Origin: an uncultured Pelagibacteraceae bacterium
GTDB lineage: Bacteria > Pseudomonadota > Alphaproteobacteria > Pelagibacterales > Pelagibacteraceae
Reading direction: 5' to 3'
Length of the DNA stretch: 32,708 nt
Assembly (NCBI GenBank): GCA_902519465.1
Contig: CABYJW010000011.1
Location: forward strand, 1 to 32,708
Below the pieces are notes generated by a model that was given only the letters and a program-made list of their open reading frames with translations, ran no database searches and was not told the DNA's origin. The translations under genes and the position numbers were made by a program. Below, in pieces: positions 7,726 to 14,738 of the stretch. Within the stretch, counting starts at the first letter, position 1. Every line of letters starts with the position of its first letter.

Positions 7726-8790
7726 ATGCCAAACAGTTCAGCCTCATTAAGTCTTTTATCTGTAATATCTTTGTTAAGTTTTTTTGTAGCCCTACTAACA
7801 AACAAATTTTCTTACAAAATTAAAAATGGGGCTTTATTAGATGAGGATTTTGAAAAACCTCAGGCCTTTCATCAATATCCAACCGTAAGAAGTGGAGGCT
7901 TAGCGTCTTTTTTATCATTAGGTTTATTTTTTACTCTTTATTATTTTTTATTTCAAAAAATTTTACTAGACTATTTGGTCTTGACTATAGCGATGTTTTT
8001 TTTGGGCTTTTTAGAAGATTTAAAATTAAGTTTAAGAGCAATTTACAGACTGCTAATAATGTCAATTTTATTATATTTTTTCATATATTTTTTCTCAATA
8101 AATATTATTTCTCTTGATCTTAATTTTTTAAATTTATTGATGAAAAATTGGTTTTTTTCGTCATTTTTTATCTTAATTTGTTTTTTATTTATAATTAATG
8201 GGGCTAATCTTGTAGATGGTTTTAATGGGCTTTTAACAATTCACCTACTTATAATAAATTTTATACTTTTATATATAAATTTAAATAATGAAAACCAAGA
8301 CCTGGCAATGGTAATTACTGCTCAGATTGTTGTTTTGATATCTTTTCTACTTTTTAACTTTCCTAAAGCAACCATGTTTTTGGGAGATAGTGGTTCATAT
8401 TTATTTGGGTCATTGTTAGCTTTTAATATAATAAATACAAATAATTTAAATCCTCAGATTTCATCATTCTTTTTTTGTATACTTTTATTTTACTTATTTT
8501 TTGAGGTTTTCTTTTCTTTTTTCAGAAAATTATATTTAAAAAAATCACCCCTGAAACCAGATAGATCACATTTGCATATGTTAACTTACAGTTTTTTAGC
8601 CAATTCTTTGAAGTTTAAAGATACCAACTATTTAAATTCACTTTTAATAAATGCAATTTATACTTCTTTAATTTTACCAGCAGTTTTTTTCTTGGATAAC
8701 GGGTTAATTTGTAAATATTGGTTTTTTTCATTATTAATTCTTTATATTGTCTTTTATTCACTACTTTATAGTTTCACAAAAAAGCAATAG
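7726..8790 (+). CDS. MraY/WecA-family polyprenyl-phosphate glycosyl-1-phosphate transferase
   Basis: A 354-residue integral membrane enzyme of glycosyltransferase family 4 type. Such enzymes move a sugar phosphate from a UDP-sugar onto a polyprenyl phosphate to start cell-surface glycan synthesis. Motifs in order: YPTVRSGGLA (51-60), FLGFLEDLKLS (92-102), NGANLVDGFNGL (158-169), FLGDSGSYLFG (218-228) and DRSHLHML (279-286). The order and spacing fit the family. Some residues differ from the common form: ED replaces DD at 97-98, DGFN replaces DGxD at 164-167, and HLHM replaces HLHH. It could initiate O-antigen-like or other polysaccharide. It is unlikely to be the essential MraY, which normally sits in the mur cluster. 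Confidence 0.85.
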   Translation: MPNSSASLSLLSVISLLSFFVALLTNKFSYKIKNGALLDEDFEKPQAFHQYPTVRSGGLASFLSLGLFFTLYYFLFQKILLDYLVLTIAMFFLGFLEDLKLSLRAIYRLLIMSILLYFFIYFFSINIISLDLNFLNLLMKNWFFSSFFILICFLFIINGANLVDGFNGLLTIHLLIINFILLYINLNNENQDLAMVITAQIVVLISFLLFNFPKATMFLGDSGSYLFGSLLAFNIINTNNLNPQISSFFFCILLFYLFFEVFFSFFRKLYLKKSPLKPDRSHLHMLTYSFLANSLKFKDTNYLNSLLINAIYTSLILPAVFFLDNGLICKYWFFSLLILYIVFYSLLYSFTKKQ

Positions 8791-8813
8791 TTGTTATAAA
8801 CTTTTGTTATAAA
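8791..8813 (+). promoter_or_regulatory. Tandem TTGTTATAAA repeat, candidate promoter of tRNA-Leu and tig
   Basis: The 10-mer TTGTTATAAA occurs at 8791-8800 and again at 8804-8813. Each contains TGTTATAAA, an extended -10 form (TGnTATAAA). No good -35 is seen. The two copies would place starts about 13 nt apart, with the second almost at the tRNA 5' end. It is the only gap between the transferase and tRNA genes, so a promoter here is plausible. Confidence 0.4.
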
Positions 8814-8824
8814 ATTAATTTAAT

Positions 8825-8909
8825 GGGCAAGTGGCGGAATTGGTATACGCGCTAGTCTTAGGAACTAGTGCCGCAAGGCTTAAGAGTTCGAGTCTCTTCT
8901 TGCCCACCA
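8825..8909 (+). tRNA. tRNA-Leu (anticodon UAG)
   Basis: The acceptor stem GGGCAAG (8825-8831) pairs with CTTGCCC (8899-8905). A discriminator A and encoded CCA (8907-8909) follow. The anticodon arm CTAGT-CTTAGGA-ACTAG holds anticodon TAG, reading leucine CUN codons. A long variable arm (TGCCGCAAGGCTTA region), typical of leucine tRNAs, and the T-arm GTTCGAGTC are visible. The trigger factor start codon lies only six bases after the CCA end. Confidence 0.96.
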
Positions 8910-8915
8910 ATATTT

Positions 8916-10280
8916 ATGAAAGTAAAAGTAAATTCTAAAAAAGGTTTTAAAACTATTTTATCTGTTTTAGTTGATAAAAAAACTATACAGAAAAAACTAG
9001 ACGAAAAACTTAATGAACTTCAAAACAAAGTCCAATTAAAAGGTTTTAGACCAGGAAAAGTTCCAACTAATATTATAAAAAATCAATTTGGAAAAGCAGT
9101 ATACGGCGAAGTAATAGACGGTATTTTAAAAGAAACATCATCAAAAGCCATTGAAGATAATAAAATCAAAGTAGCAGGCCAACCAAAAATTGATTTGAAA
9201 ACATTTGGAGAGGGAAAGGATTTAGATTATACAATTGAATTAGAAACCTTACCGGAAATTAAAGTAAAACCACTAAACACAATCAAGGCAACCGAATACA
9301 ACATTGAGATTGAAAAAAATATTATTGATAAAAGAATTAGTGAAATAGCTAAAAGTCAGCAAAATTTTGAAGATAAAAATGAAAATGGAAAAACAGAAAA
9401 AGGAGACATGGTTATTTTTGATTACGAAGGTAAAATCGACGGAAAACAGTTTGAGGGAAACAAGGGAAAAAATGTTCAATTAATTTTAGGTAGAGACCTT
9501 TTTATAAAAGGTTTTGATGACCAGCTTTTGGGAGCAAAAAAAAATGAAAGCAAAACAGTGATTGTTAATCTTCCACAAAATTTTCCAAAAAAAGAATTAG
9601 TAAATAAAAAAACAAATTTTGACTGTAAAATTATAAATATAAAAAAACCTATTGACACAAAAATTAATGATGATTTTGCAAAAAAAATGGGTGCTAAAAA
9701 TTTAGAAGATCTGAAAAGTTTAATTACAAAGCAAATTTCAAATGAATATAAAAATAGTTTAAATATAATTACAAAAAAAAACATCTTAGAACAATTAGAA
9801 AAATCTCACTCAATGGAGCTACCACCAAACTTAGTTGATCAAGAGGCAAAATTATTAACCAAAAATCAAAAAAAAGAAGATGAACAAAAAAATAAAGAAA
9901 AAAATACTAAACTGGCAAAATCAAGAATAAAAGTTGGATTATTGCTAAATGAAATTGCTCAATCTAATAATTTAAAAATAGATGAGAATGAAATTAAAAA
10001 TGAAATACAAAAACAAATTAAAACCATGCCTGGTCAAGAAAAAATGGTAATGGATTATTATCAAAAAAACCCAAGCGCTGTTTCAAGTTTAAGAGGAGCT
10101 TTATATGAAGAAAAGATATTAGATTTAATTAAAAATAAAATTACACTTAATAAAAAAAATATAACCACCAAAGAAGCTGAGGATATATTAAAATCTCATA
10201 CCCATGATCACGATCATAAGAGTGATAAAGAAAAAAACGTTAAAAAATCAAAAATTAAAAAAAAAAGTAAAAAGAAATAG
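8916..10280 (+). CDS. tig: Trigger factor, ribosome-bound chaperone and peptidyl-prolyl isomerase
   Basis: Binds at the ribosomal exit tunnel and assists folding of new proteins. The ATG at 8916 is used because the longer frame from 8868 would begin inside tRNA-Leu. The protein is then 454 residues. The N-terminal ribosome-binding domain holds the signature GFRPGKVP (43-50). The FKBP-like PPIase domain begins near KGDMVIFDYEGKIDG, followed by the helical C-terminal chaperone domain. The C-terminus carries a histidine cluster HTHDHDH and a lysine-rich tail (KKSKIKKKSKKK). These extra residues could bind metal or RNA, but that is inference. It starts the conserved tig-clpP-clpX-lon order. Confidence 0.96.
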   Translation: MKVKVNSKKGFKTILSVLVDKKTIQKKLDEKLNELQNKVQLKGFRPGKVPTNIIKNQFGKAVYGEVIDGILKETSSKAIEDNKIKVAGQPKIDLKTFGEGKDLDYTIELETLPEIKVKPLNTIKATEYNIEIEKNIIDKRISEIAKSQQNFEDKNENGKTEKGDMVIFDYEGKIDGKQFEGNKGKNVQLILGRDLFIKGFDDQLLGAKKNESKTVIVNLPQNFPKKELVNKKTNFDCKIINIKKPIDTKINDDFAKKMGAKNLEDLKSLITKQISNEYKNSLNIITKKNILEQLEKSHSMELPPNLVDQEAKLLTKNQKKEDEQKNKEKNTKLAKSRIKVGLLLNEIAQSNNLKIDENEIKNEIQKQIKTMPGQEKMVMDYYQKNPSAVSSLRGALYEEKILDLIKNKITLNKKNITTKEAEDILKSHTHDHDHKSDKEKNVKKSKIKKKSKKK

Positions 10281-10316
10281 CTAAAAGCTGTTTTAAATTG
10301 TATAACCCTTATTGCC

Positions 10317-10928
10317 ATGATTCGTAAAATAGAAGAACAATTAAATAATCTTGTTCCAATGGTTGTAGAGCAAACAACTAAAGGTGAGAGAGCTTTCGAT
10401 ATTTATTCAAGATTGTTAAAGGAAAGAATTGTTTTTTTAGTGGGCGGCGTAAACGATACAGTGGCCTCCCTTGTCACAGCACAACTTTTGTTTTTAGAAT
10501 CTGAGAATCCTAAAAAAGAAATTTTTTTTTATATTAATAGTCCCGGCGGATTAGTTACTTCAGGCTTAGGTATTTATGATACCATGCAATATATAAAATC
10601 ACCTGTTTCAACACTTTGCATAGGTCAAGCATCATCAATGGGATCTTTTTTATTATCTGCCGGTGAAAAGGGAAAGAGATTTTCCTTACCAAATTCAAGA
10701 ATAATGGTGCACCAACCGTCAGCAGGATTTCAGGGTCAAGCTACTGATATTCAAATTCATGCAAAAGAAATTTTAGCTTTAAAAGAGAGATTAAATAAAA
10801 TTTATTCAAGACATACAGGTAAATCTGTTAAGGAAATTTCCCAAGCCTTGGAAAGAGATAATTTTATGACTCCTGAAGAGGCTAAAGATTTTGGACTAAT
10901 AGACTCTGTAGTTGAAAAAAGAAAATAA
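10317..10928 (+). CDS. clpP: ClpP, ATP-dependent protease proteolytic subunit
   Basis: Forms the tetradecameric serine-protease chamber that works with ClpX or ClpA. The protein has 203 residues, normal for the family. The catalytic triad is readable: S107 in GQASSMGS, H132 in MVHQPSAG, and D181 in ERDNFM. YINSPGG (72-78) forms the oxyanion-region strand. It lies 36 nt after tig and 79 nt before clpX. An in-between TATAAC at about 10299 could be a -10 but no convincing -35 goes with it. Confidence 0.98.
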   Translation: MIRKIEEQLNNLVPMVVEQTTKGERAFDIYSRLLKERIVFLVGGVNDTVASLVTAQLLFLESENPKKEIFFYINSPGGLVTSGLGIYDTMQYIKSPVSTLCIGQASSMGSFLLSAGEKGKRFSLPNSRIMVHQPSAGFQGQATDIQIHAKEILALKERLNKIYSRHTGKSVKEISQALERDNFMTPEEAKDFGLIDSVVEKRK

Positions 10929-10961
10929 TACACAATATATAGATTAGCTTTCAACTTCTGC

Positions 10962-10990
10962 TTGCCTTGTTAAACACTTAGATTTAAAAT
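10962..10990 (+). promoter_or_regulatory. Candidate sigma-70 promoter of clpX
   Basis: TTGCCT (10962-10967), a 17-nt spacer and TAAAAT (10985-10990) lie in the 79-nt gap between clpP and clpX. Spacing is ideal and each hexamer is close to consensus. A start near 10997 would give a leader of about 11 nt before the clpX ATG at 11008. No known regulator site is seen. Confidence 0.5.
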
Positions 10991-11007
10991 TAGTTTAGTG
11001 ATTCGTT

Positions 11008-12261
11008 ATGTCGGAAAAAAATAATAAAAATATACTTTATTGCTCTTTTTGTGGAAAGAGCCAGCACGAAGTCAAAAAACTTATCGCAGGACCAACTGTA
11101 TTTATTTGCGATGAATGTGTTGAATTATGTATGGATATTATTAAAGAAGAAAATAAGAGTTCTTTAATAAAACATCAAGAAGGCGTTCCAACGCCAAGAG
11201 AAATTTGTAAAATATTAGATGATTATGTAATTGGACAGACTCACGCTAAAGAAGTTTTATCTGTTGCTGTTCATAATCATTACAAAAGATTAAGCCACGA
11301 AAATAAATCTAACAAAGACGTCGAATTATCTAAATCTAATATACTTTTAGTTGGACCAACAGGGTGTGGAAAAACTCTATTAGCTCAAACACTTGCTAGA
11401 ATTTTGGATGTACCTTTTACAATGGCAGATGCAACAACTTTAACTGAGGCTGGTTATGTTGGAGAAGATGTAGAAAATATAATTTTAAAACTTTTACAAG
11501 CAGCGGACTACAATGTTGAAAAAGCCCAAAAAGGAATTGTTTATATTGATGAAGTTGATAAAATAAGCAGAAAGTCAGAAAACCCATCAATAACTAGAGA
11601 TGTTTCGGGTGAAGGGGTGCAGCAAGCTTTGTTAAAAATAATGGAAGGAACTATTGCGAGTGTTCCACCACAAGGTGGAAGAAAACACCCTCAGCAAGAA
11701 TTTTTACAAGTTGATACTACAAATATACTTTTTATTTGTGGTGGAGCCTTTGCGGGATTAGATAAAGTTATTGAAAATAGGGGCAAAGGAACTTCTATTG
11801 GTTTTGGTGCTAAAGTAAAAAGCAGTGAGGAGTCAACAATTTCTGAAATTATAAAAAAATTAGAACCAGAAGATTTAATTAAATATGGTCTCATACCGGA
11901 ATTTATTGGCAGGATGCCAATTATAGCTACACTAAAAGAATTAGATGAAAAATCTTTGGTAAAAATTTTAAAGGAACCAAAAAACTCTTTGCTAAAACAA
12001 TACAAAAGGCTTTTTGAGTTTGAAGACGTAAAATTGGAATTTAGAGACGAGGCTTTGATAGAAATATCCAAAAAGGCAATTAGCAAAAAAACAGGAGCAA
12101 GAGGTTTGAGGTCTATATTGGAGTCTTTATTATTAAAAACAATGTTTTCTCTTCCAGATATGGAGAATGTAGAATCGGTCACAGTTGATAAATCAGTAGT
12201 TAAAGGCAAATCTGAGCCTATAATTACTTATTCGAAAGCCAAATCCACATCTGTGGCTTAA
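11008..12261 (+). CDS. clpX: ClpX, AAA+ unfoldase of the ClpXP protease
   Basis: Recognises tagged or damaged proteins, unfolds them with ATP and feeds them to ClpP. The 417 residues include an N-terminal zinc-binding domain with C12, C15, C34 and C37 (CSFC and CDEC pairs). Walker A is GPTGCGKT (116-123), Walker B is [10 protein letters not shown] (about 177-186), and the ClpP-docking IGF loop is at 264-266 ([11 protein letters not shown]). Presence of the IGF loop confirms partnership with the neighbouring ClpP. EFIGRMP and [13 protein letters not shown] mark the C-terminal small domain. Confidence 0.98.
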   Translation: MSEKNNKNILYCSFCGKSQHEVKKLIAGPTVFICDECVELCMDIIKEENKSSLIKHQEGVPTPREICKILDDYVIGQTHAKEVLSVAVHNHYKRLSHENKSNKDVELSKSNILLVGPTGCGKTLLAQTLARILDVPFTMADATTLTEAGYVGEDVENIILKLLQAADYNVEKAQKGIVYIDEVDKISRKSENPSITRDVSGEGVQQALLKIMEGTIASVPPQGGRKHPQQEFLQVDTTNILFICGGAFAGLDKVIENRGKGTSIGFGAKVKSSEESTISEIIKKLEPEDLIKYGLIPEFIGRMPIIATLKELDEKSLVKILKEPKNSLLKQYKRLFEFEDVKLEFRDEALIEISKKAISKKTGARGLRSILESLLLKTMFSLPDMENVESVTVDKSVVKGKSEPIITYSKAKSTSVA

Positions 12262-12296
12262 ATTTCACTTGAAATAACTGCTTTTAATATCCATAT
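12262..12296 (+). promoter_or_regulatory. Candidate heat-shock-type promoter of lon
   Basis: CTTGAA (12268-12273), 17 nt and CCATAT (12291-12296) resemble an RpoH promoter (CTTGAA-like -35, C-rich start of the -10). The -35 sits in an inverted repeat, ATTTCA-CT-TGAAAT (12262-12275). A start 6-8 nt after the -10 would fall on or beside the lon ATG at 12304, giving a leaderless message. This is a match by eye and the spacing is slightly off the alphaproteobacterial RpoH consensus. Confidence 0.35.
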
Positions 12297-12303
12297 TCAA
12301 AAT

Positions 12304-14691
12304 ATGAGTCTTGAAAATTTCAAACCATTACTGCCTCTTAGAGATATAGTTATCTTTCCTTCAACAGTAGTACCTCTTTTTGTTGGAAGAAAAAAATCTA
12401 TTAAAGCTCTTGAAGAGGTTATGAAATCAGATAAATCAATAGTTCTAGTTGCTCAAAAAAACTCTGAAGTAGACGATCCTAAAGAACAAGATATTTATTC
12501 CTACGGATGTCTAAGTAAAATTCTTCAATTACTTAAACTTCCAGATGGAACAGTAAAAGTTTTAGTTGAAGGTATTGAGAGAGTAAAAATCAAATCGATA
12601 AAAAATGAAGAAAAAAAATATTTAAATTGTGAAATTGAAATAGTATCAACCGTTGGTGACACGGATCAAAGCAAAGCTTTAGCAACAAGCTTAATTAAAA
12701 AATTTGAAAAGTTATCAAATTTAAGCAAAAAAGATTTGGGTGATTTCACAAAAAACCTAAAATCTTTATCTAAAACATCAGATATATCAGATAATATCTC
12801 ATCTAATCTCAATGTTTCCATTTTTGAAAAGCAAAAATTATTAGAAATTTTTGATATTACGAAAAGATTAGAAAGAATTTATGAAATTATTGAGAAAGAG
12901 ACTAGCGTTATAAGTATGGAGAAAAAAATAAGAGGAAGAGTTAAAAACCAAATGGAGAAAACCCAAAGAGAATACTATTTAAATGAACAGTTAAAAGCCA
13001 TACAAAAAGAATTAGGAGAAATCGAAGAAGGTAAGGACGAGGTCTCAAATCTAAGTAGTTCAATTTTAAAAGCTAAAATGACAAAAGAAGCACAATCTAA
13101 ATGCTTATCTGAATTAAAAAAATTGAAATCTATGAGTCCAATGTCTGCAGAAGCAACTGTAGTAAGAAATTATCTTGATTGGATGATAGATCTACCTTGG
13201 AGTAATAAGAGCAAAATTATCAAAGATTTAAAATCTGCACAACAGATTTTAGATGAAGATCACTATGGTTTGGATAAAGTTAAAGAGAGAATTATTGAGT
13301 TTTTAGCAGTTCAAAAAAGGATAGAAAAATTGAAAGGCCCAATACTTTGTTTAGTAGGCCCTCCTGGAGTTGGCAAAACCTCTTTAGGAAAATCTATAGC
13401 AAGAGCAACAGGAAGAAAATTTGTTAGAATATCTTTAGGCGGAGTCAGAGATGAAGCAGAAATTAGAGGTCATAGAAGAACCTATATAGGCTCTCTCCCT
13501 GGAAAAATTATTCAAATGATGAAAAAAGCAGGAACCAAAAATCCATTATTTTTATTAGATGAAATTGATAAGGTCGGAAGTGATTATAGAGGTGACCCAT
13601 CTTCTGCTTTACTGGAGGCATTAGATCCAGAGCAAAATAAACAATTTAACGACCACTATCTTGAAGTTGATTATGATTTATCCGATGTAATGTTTGTTAC
13701 AACAGCAAACACTCTAAACATATTACCTCCTTTGCTGGACAGAATGGAAATAATAAGAATACCTGGTTATACAGAAGATGAAAAAACTAACATTGCTCAA
13801 AAATATTTAATACCTAAACAGAGTAAAGATAATGGATTGAAAGACAATGAATGGAAAATATCTGAGAAAGTTATAAAAAAAATTATAAGAGATTATACAA
13901 GAGAGTCTGGAGTAAGAAATTTAGAGAGGGAAATTTCAAAAATTGCTAGAAAGACAGTTAAAAAAATAGATTCAAGTGAAAAAATAGAGAAAGAATTATT
14001 AGAAAAAGATGTAAATAGCTTTCTTGGAGTTAAGAAATACAATTATGGTGAGATCGAAAGTGAAAATAAAATTGGAGTTTCAACCGGTCTTGCCTGGACT
14101 GAAGTTGGCGGAGAAATACTTAAAATAGAGTCAGTCAACATGCCTGGCAAAGGAAAAATGCAAATAACAGGCAAGCTTGGTGAAGTAATGCAAGAGTCAG
14201 TAAAAGCAGCAAAATCTTTTGTTAGATATAAGTCTGTAGAATTTGGAATAGTGCCACCGCTTTTTGAAAAAAAAGATTTCCATATCCACGTACCTGAAGG
14301 AGCGACCCCCAAAGATGGTCCATCTGCTGGTATTGCTATAGTAACTTCTATAATATCTTCAATAACTGGAATCCCAGTTAATAAAGATGTAGCAATGACA
14401 GGTGAAGTTACCTTAAGAGGAAATGTTCTACAAATCGGAGGTTTAAAGGAAAAATTACTAGCAGCACATAGAGCTGGTATTAAAAAGGTTTTAATTCCAT
14501 TCGATAATCAAAAGGATTTAATTGAAATCCCCGAAACGATAAGAAATAGTATTGAAATAGTAAGTGTAAAAACTGTCGAAGAAGTGCTTAAACATGCACT
14601 CACAAAAGAACTCAAACCAGTTAAATGGGTAGAAATAGATCAAGTTTCAAATAAAAATAAAGAAAAATCAGAAGTTACAAGCGCTCATTAA
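12304..14691 (+). CDS. lon: Lon, ATP-dependent serine-lysine protease
   Basis: Degrades misfolded and regulatory proteins in the cytoplasm. The 795 residues give the full LonA layout. An N-terminal substrate-binding LAN domain opens with LLPLRDIVIFPSTVVPLFVGR. The helical linker includes the conserved REYYLNEQLKAIQKELGE segment (222-239). The AAA+ module carries Walker A GPPGVGKT (352-359) and Walker B PLFLLDEIDK (414-423). In the protease domain the catalytic dyad is S674 (PKDGPSAG) and K717 (GGLKEKLL), 43 residues apart as in E. coli. It stands 42 nt after clpX and closes the tig-clpP-clpX-lon block. Confidence 0.98.
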   Translation: MSLENFKPLLPLRDIVIFPSTVVPLFVGRKKSIKALEEVMKSDKSIVLVAQKNSEVDDPKEQDIYSYGCLSKILQLLKLPDGTVKVLVEGIERVKIKSIKNEEKKYLNCEIEIVSTVGDTDQSKALATSLIKKFEKLSNLSKKDLGDFTKNLKSLSKTSDISDNISSNLNVSIFEKQKLLEIFDITKRLERIYEIIEKETSVISMEKKIRGRVKNQMEKTQREYYLNEQLKAIQKELGEIEEGKDEVSNLSSSILKAKMTKEAQSKCLSELKKLKSMSPMSAEATVVRNYLDWMIDLPWSNKSKIIKDLKSAQQILDEDHYGLDKVKERIIEFLAVQKRIEKLKGPILCLVGPPGVGKTSLGKSIARATGRKFVRISLGGVRDEAEIRGHRRTYIGSLPGKIIQMMKKAGTKNPLFLLDEIDKVGSDYRGDPSSALLEALDPEQNKQFNDHYLEVDYDLSDVMFVTTANTLNILPPLLDRMEIIRIPGYTEDEKTNIAQKYLIPKQSKDNGLKDNEWKISEKVIKKIIRDYTRESGVRNLEREISKIARKTVKKIDSSEKIEKELLEKDVNSFLGVKKYNYGEIESENKIGVSTGLAWTEVGGEILKIESVNMPGKGKMQITGKLGEVMQESVKAAKSFVRYKSVEFGIVPPLFEKKDFHIHVPEGATPKDGPSAGIAIVTSIISSITGIPVNKDVAMTGEVTLRGNVLQIGGLKEKLLAAHRAGIKKVLIPFDNQKDLIEIPETIRNSIEIVSVKTVEEVLKHALTKELKPVKWVEIDQVSNKNKEKSEVTSAH

Positions 14692-14712
14692 TTGTTTAAG
14701 ATCACTAAACAA
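14692..14712. promoter_or_regulatory. Inverted repeat between lon and the fusion gene
   Basis: TTGTTTA (14692-14698) and TAAACAA (14706-14712) form a perfect 7-bp inverted repeat with a 7-nt centre, starting on the base after the lon stop codon. There is no T-run after it, so it is a poor intrinsic terminator. It overlaps the -35 zone of a possible GATAAT -10 (14726-14731) for the next gene, so an operator is equally possible. Confidence 0.35.
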
Positions 14713-14738
14713 ACACATTTACATCGATAATTAAAAAA

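Noticed and set aside
8868..8915. Upstream extension of the trigger factor frame
   Set aside because: These codons lie inside tRNA-Leu; the conserved N-terminus begins at the ATG at 8916.
10281..10316. Promoter for clpP
   Set aside because: A TATAAC is present near 10299, but no acceptable -35 lies at the right distance, so it is not listed as a feature.
11691..12209. Long antisense open frame opposite clpX
   Set aside because: Its codon pattern is the mirror of clpX and it has no start context or recognisable domain; a shadow of the coding strand.
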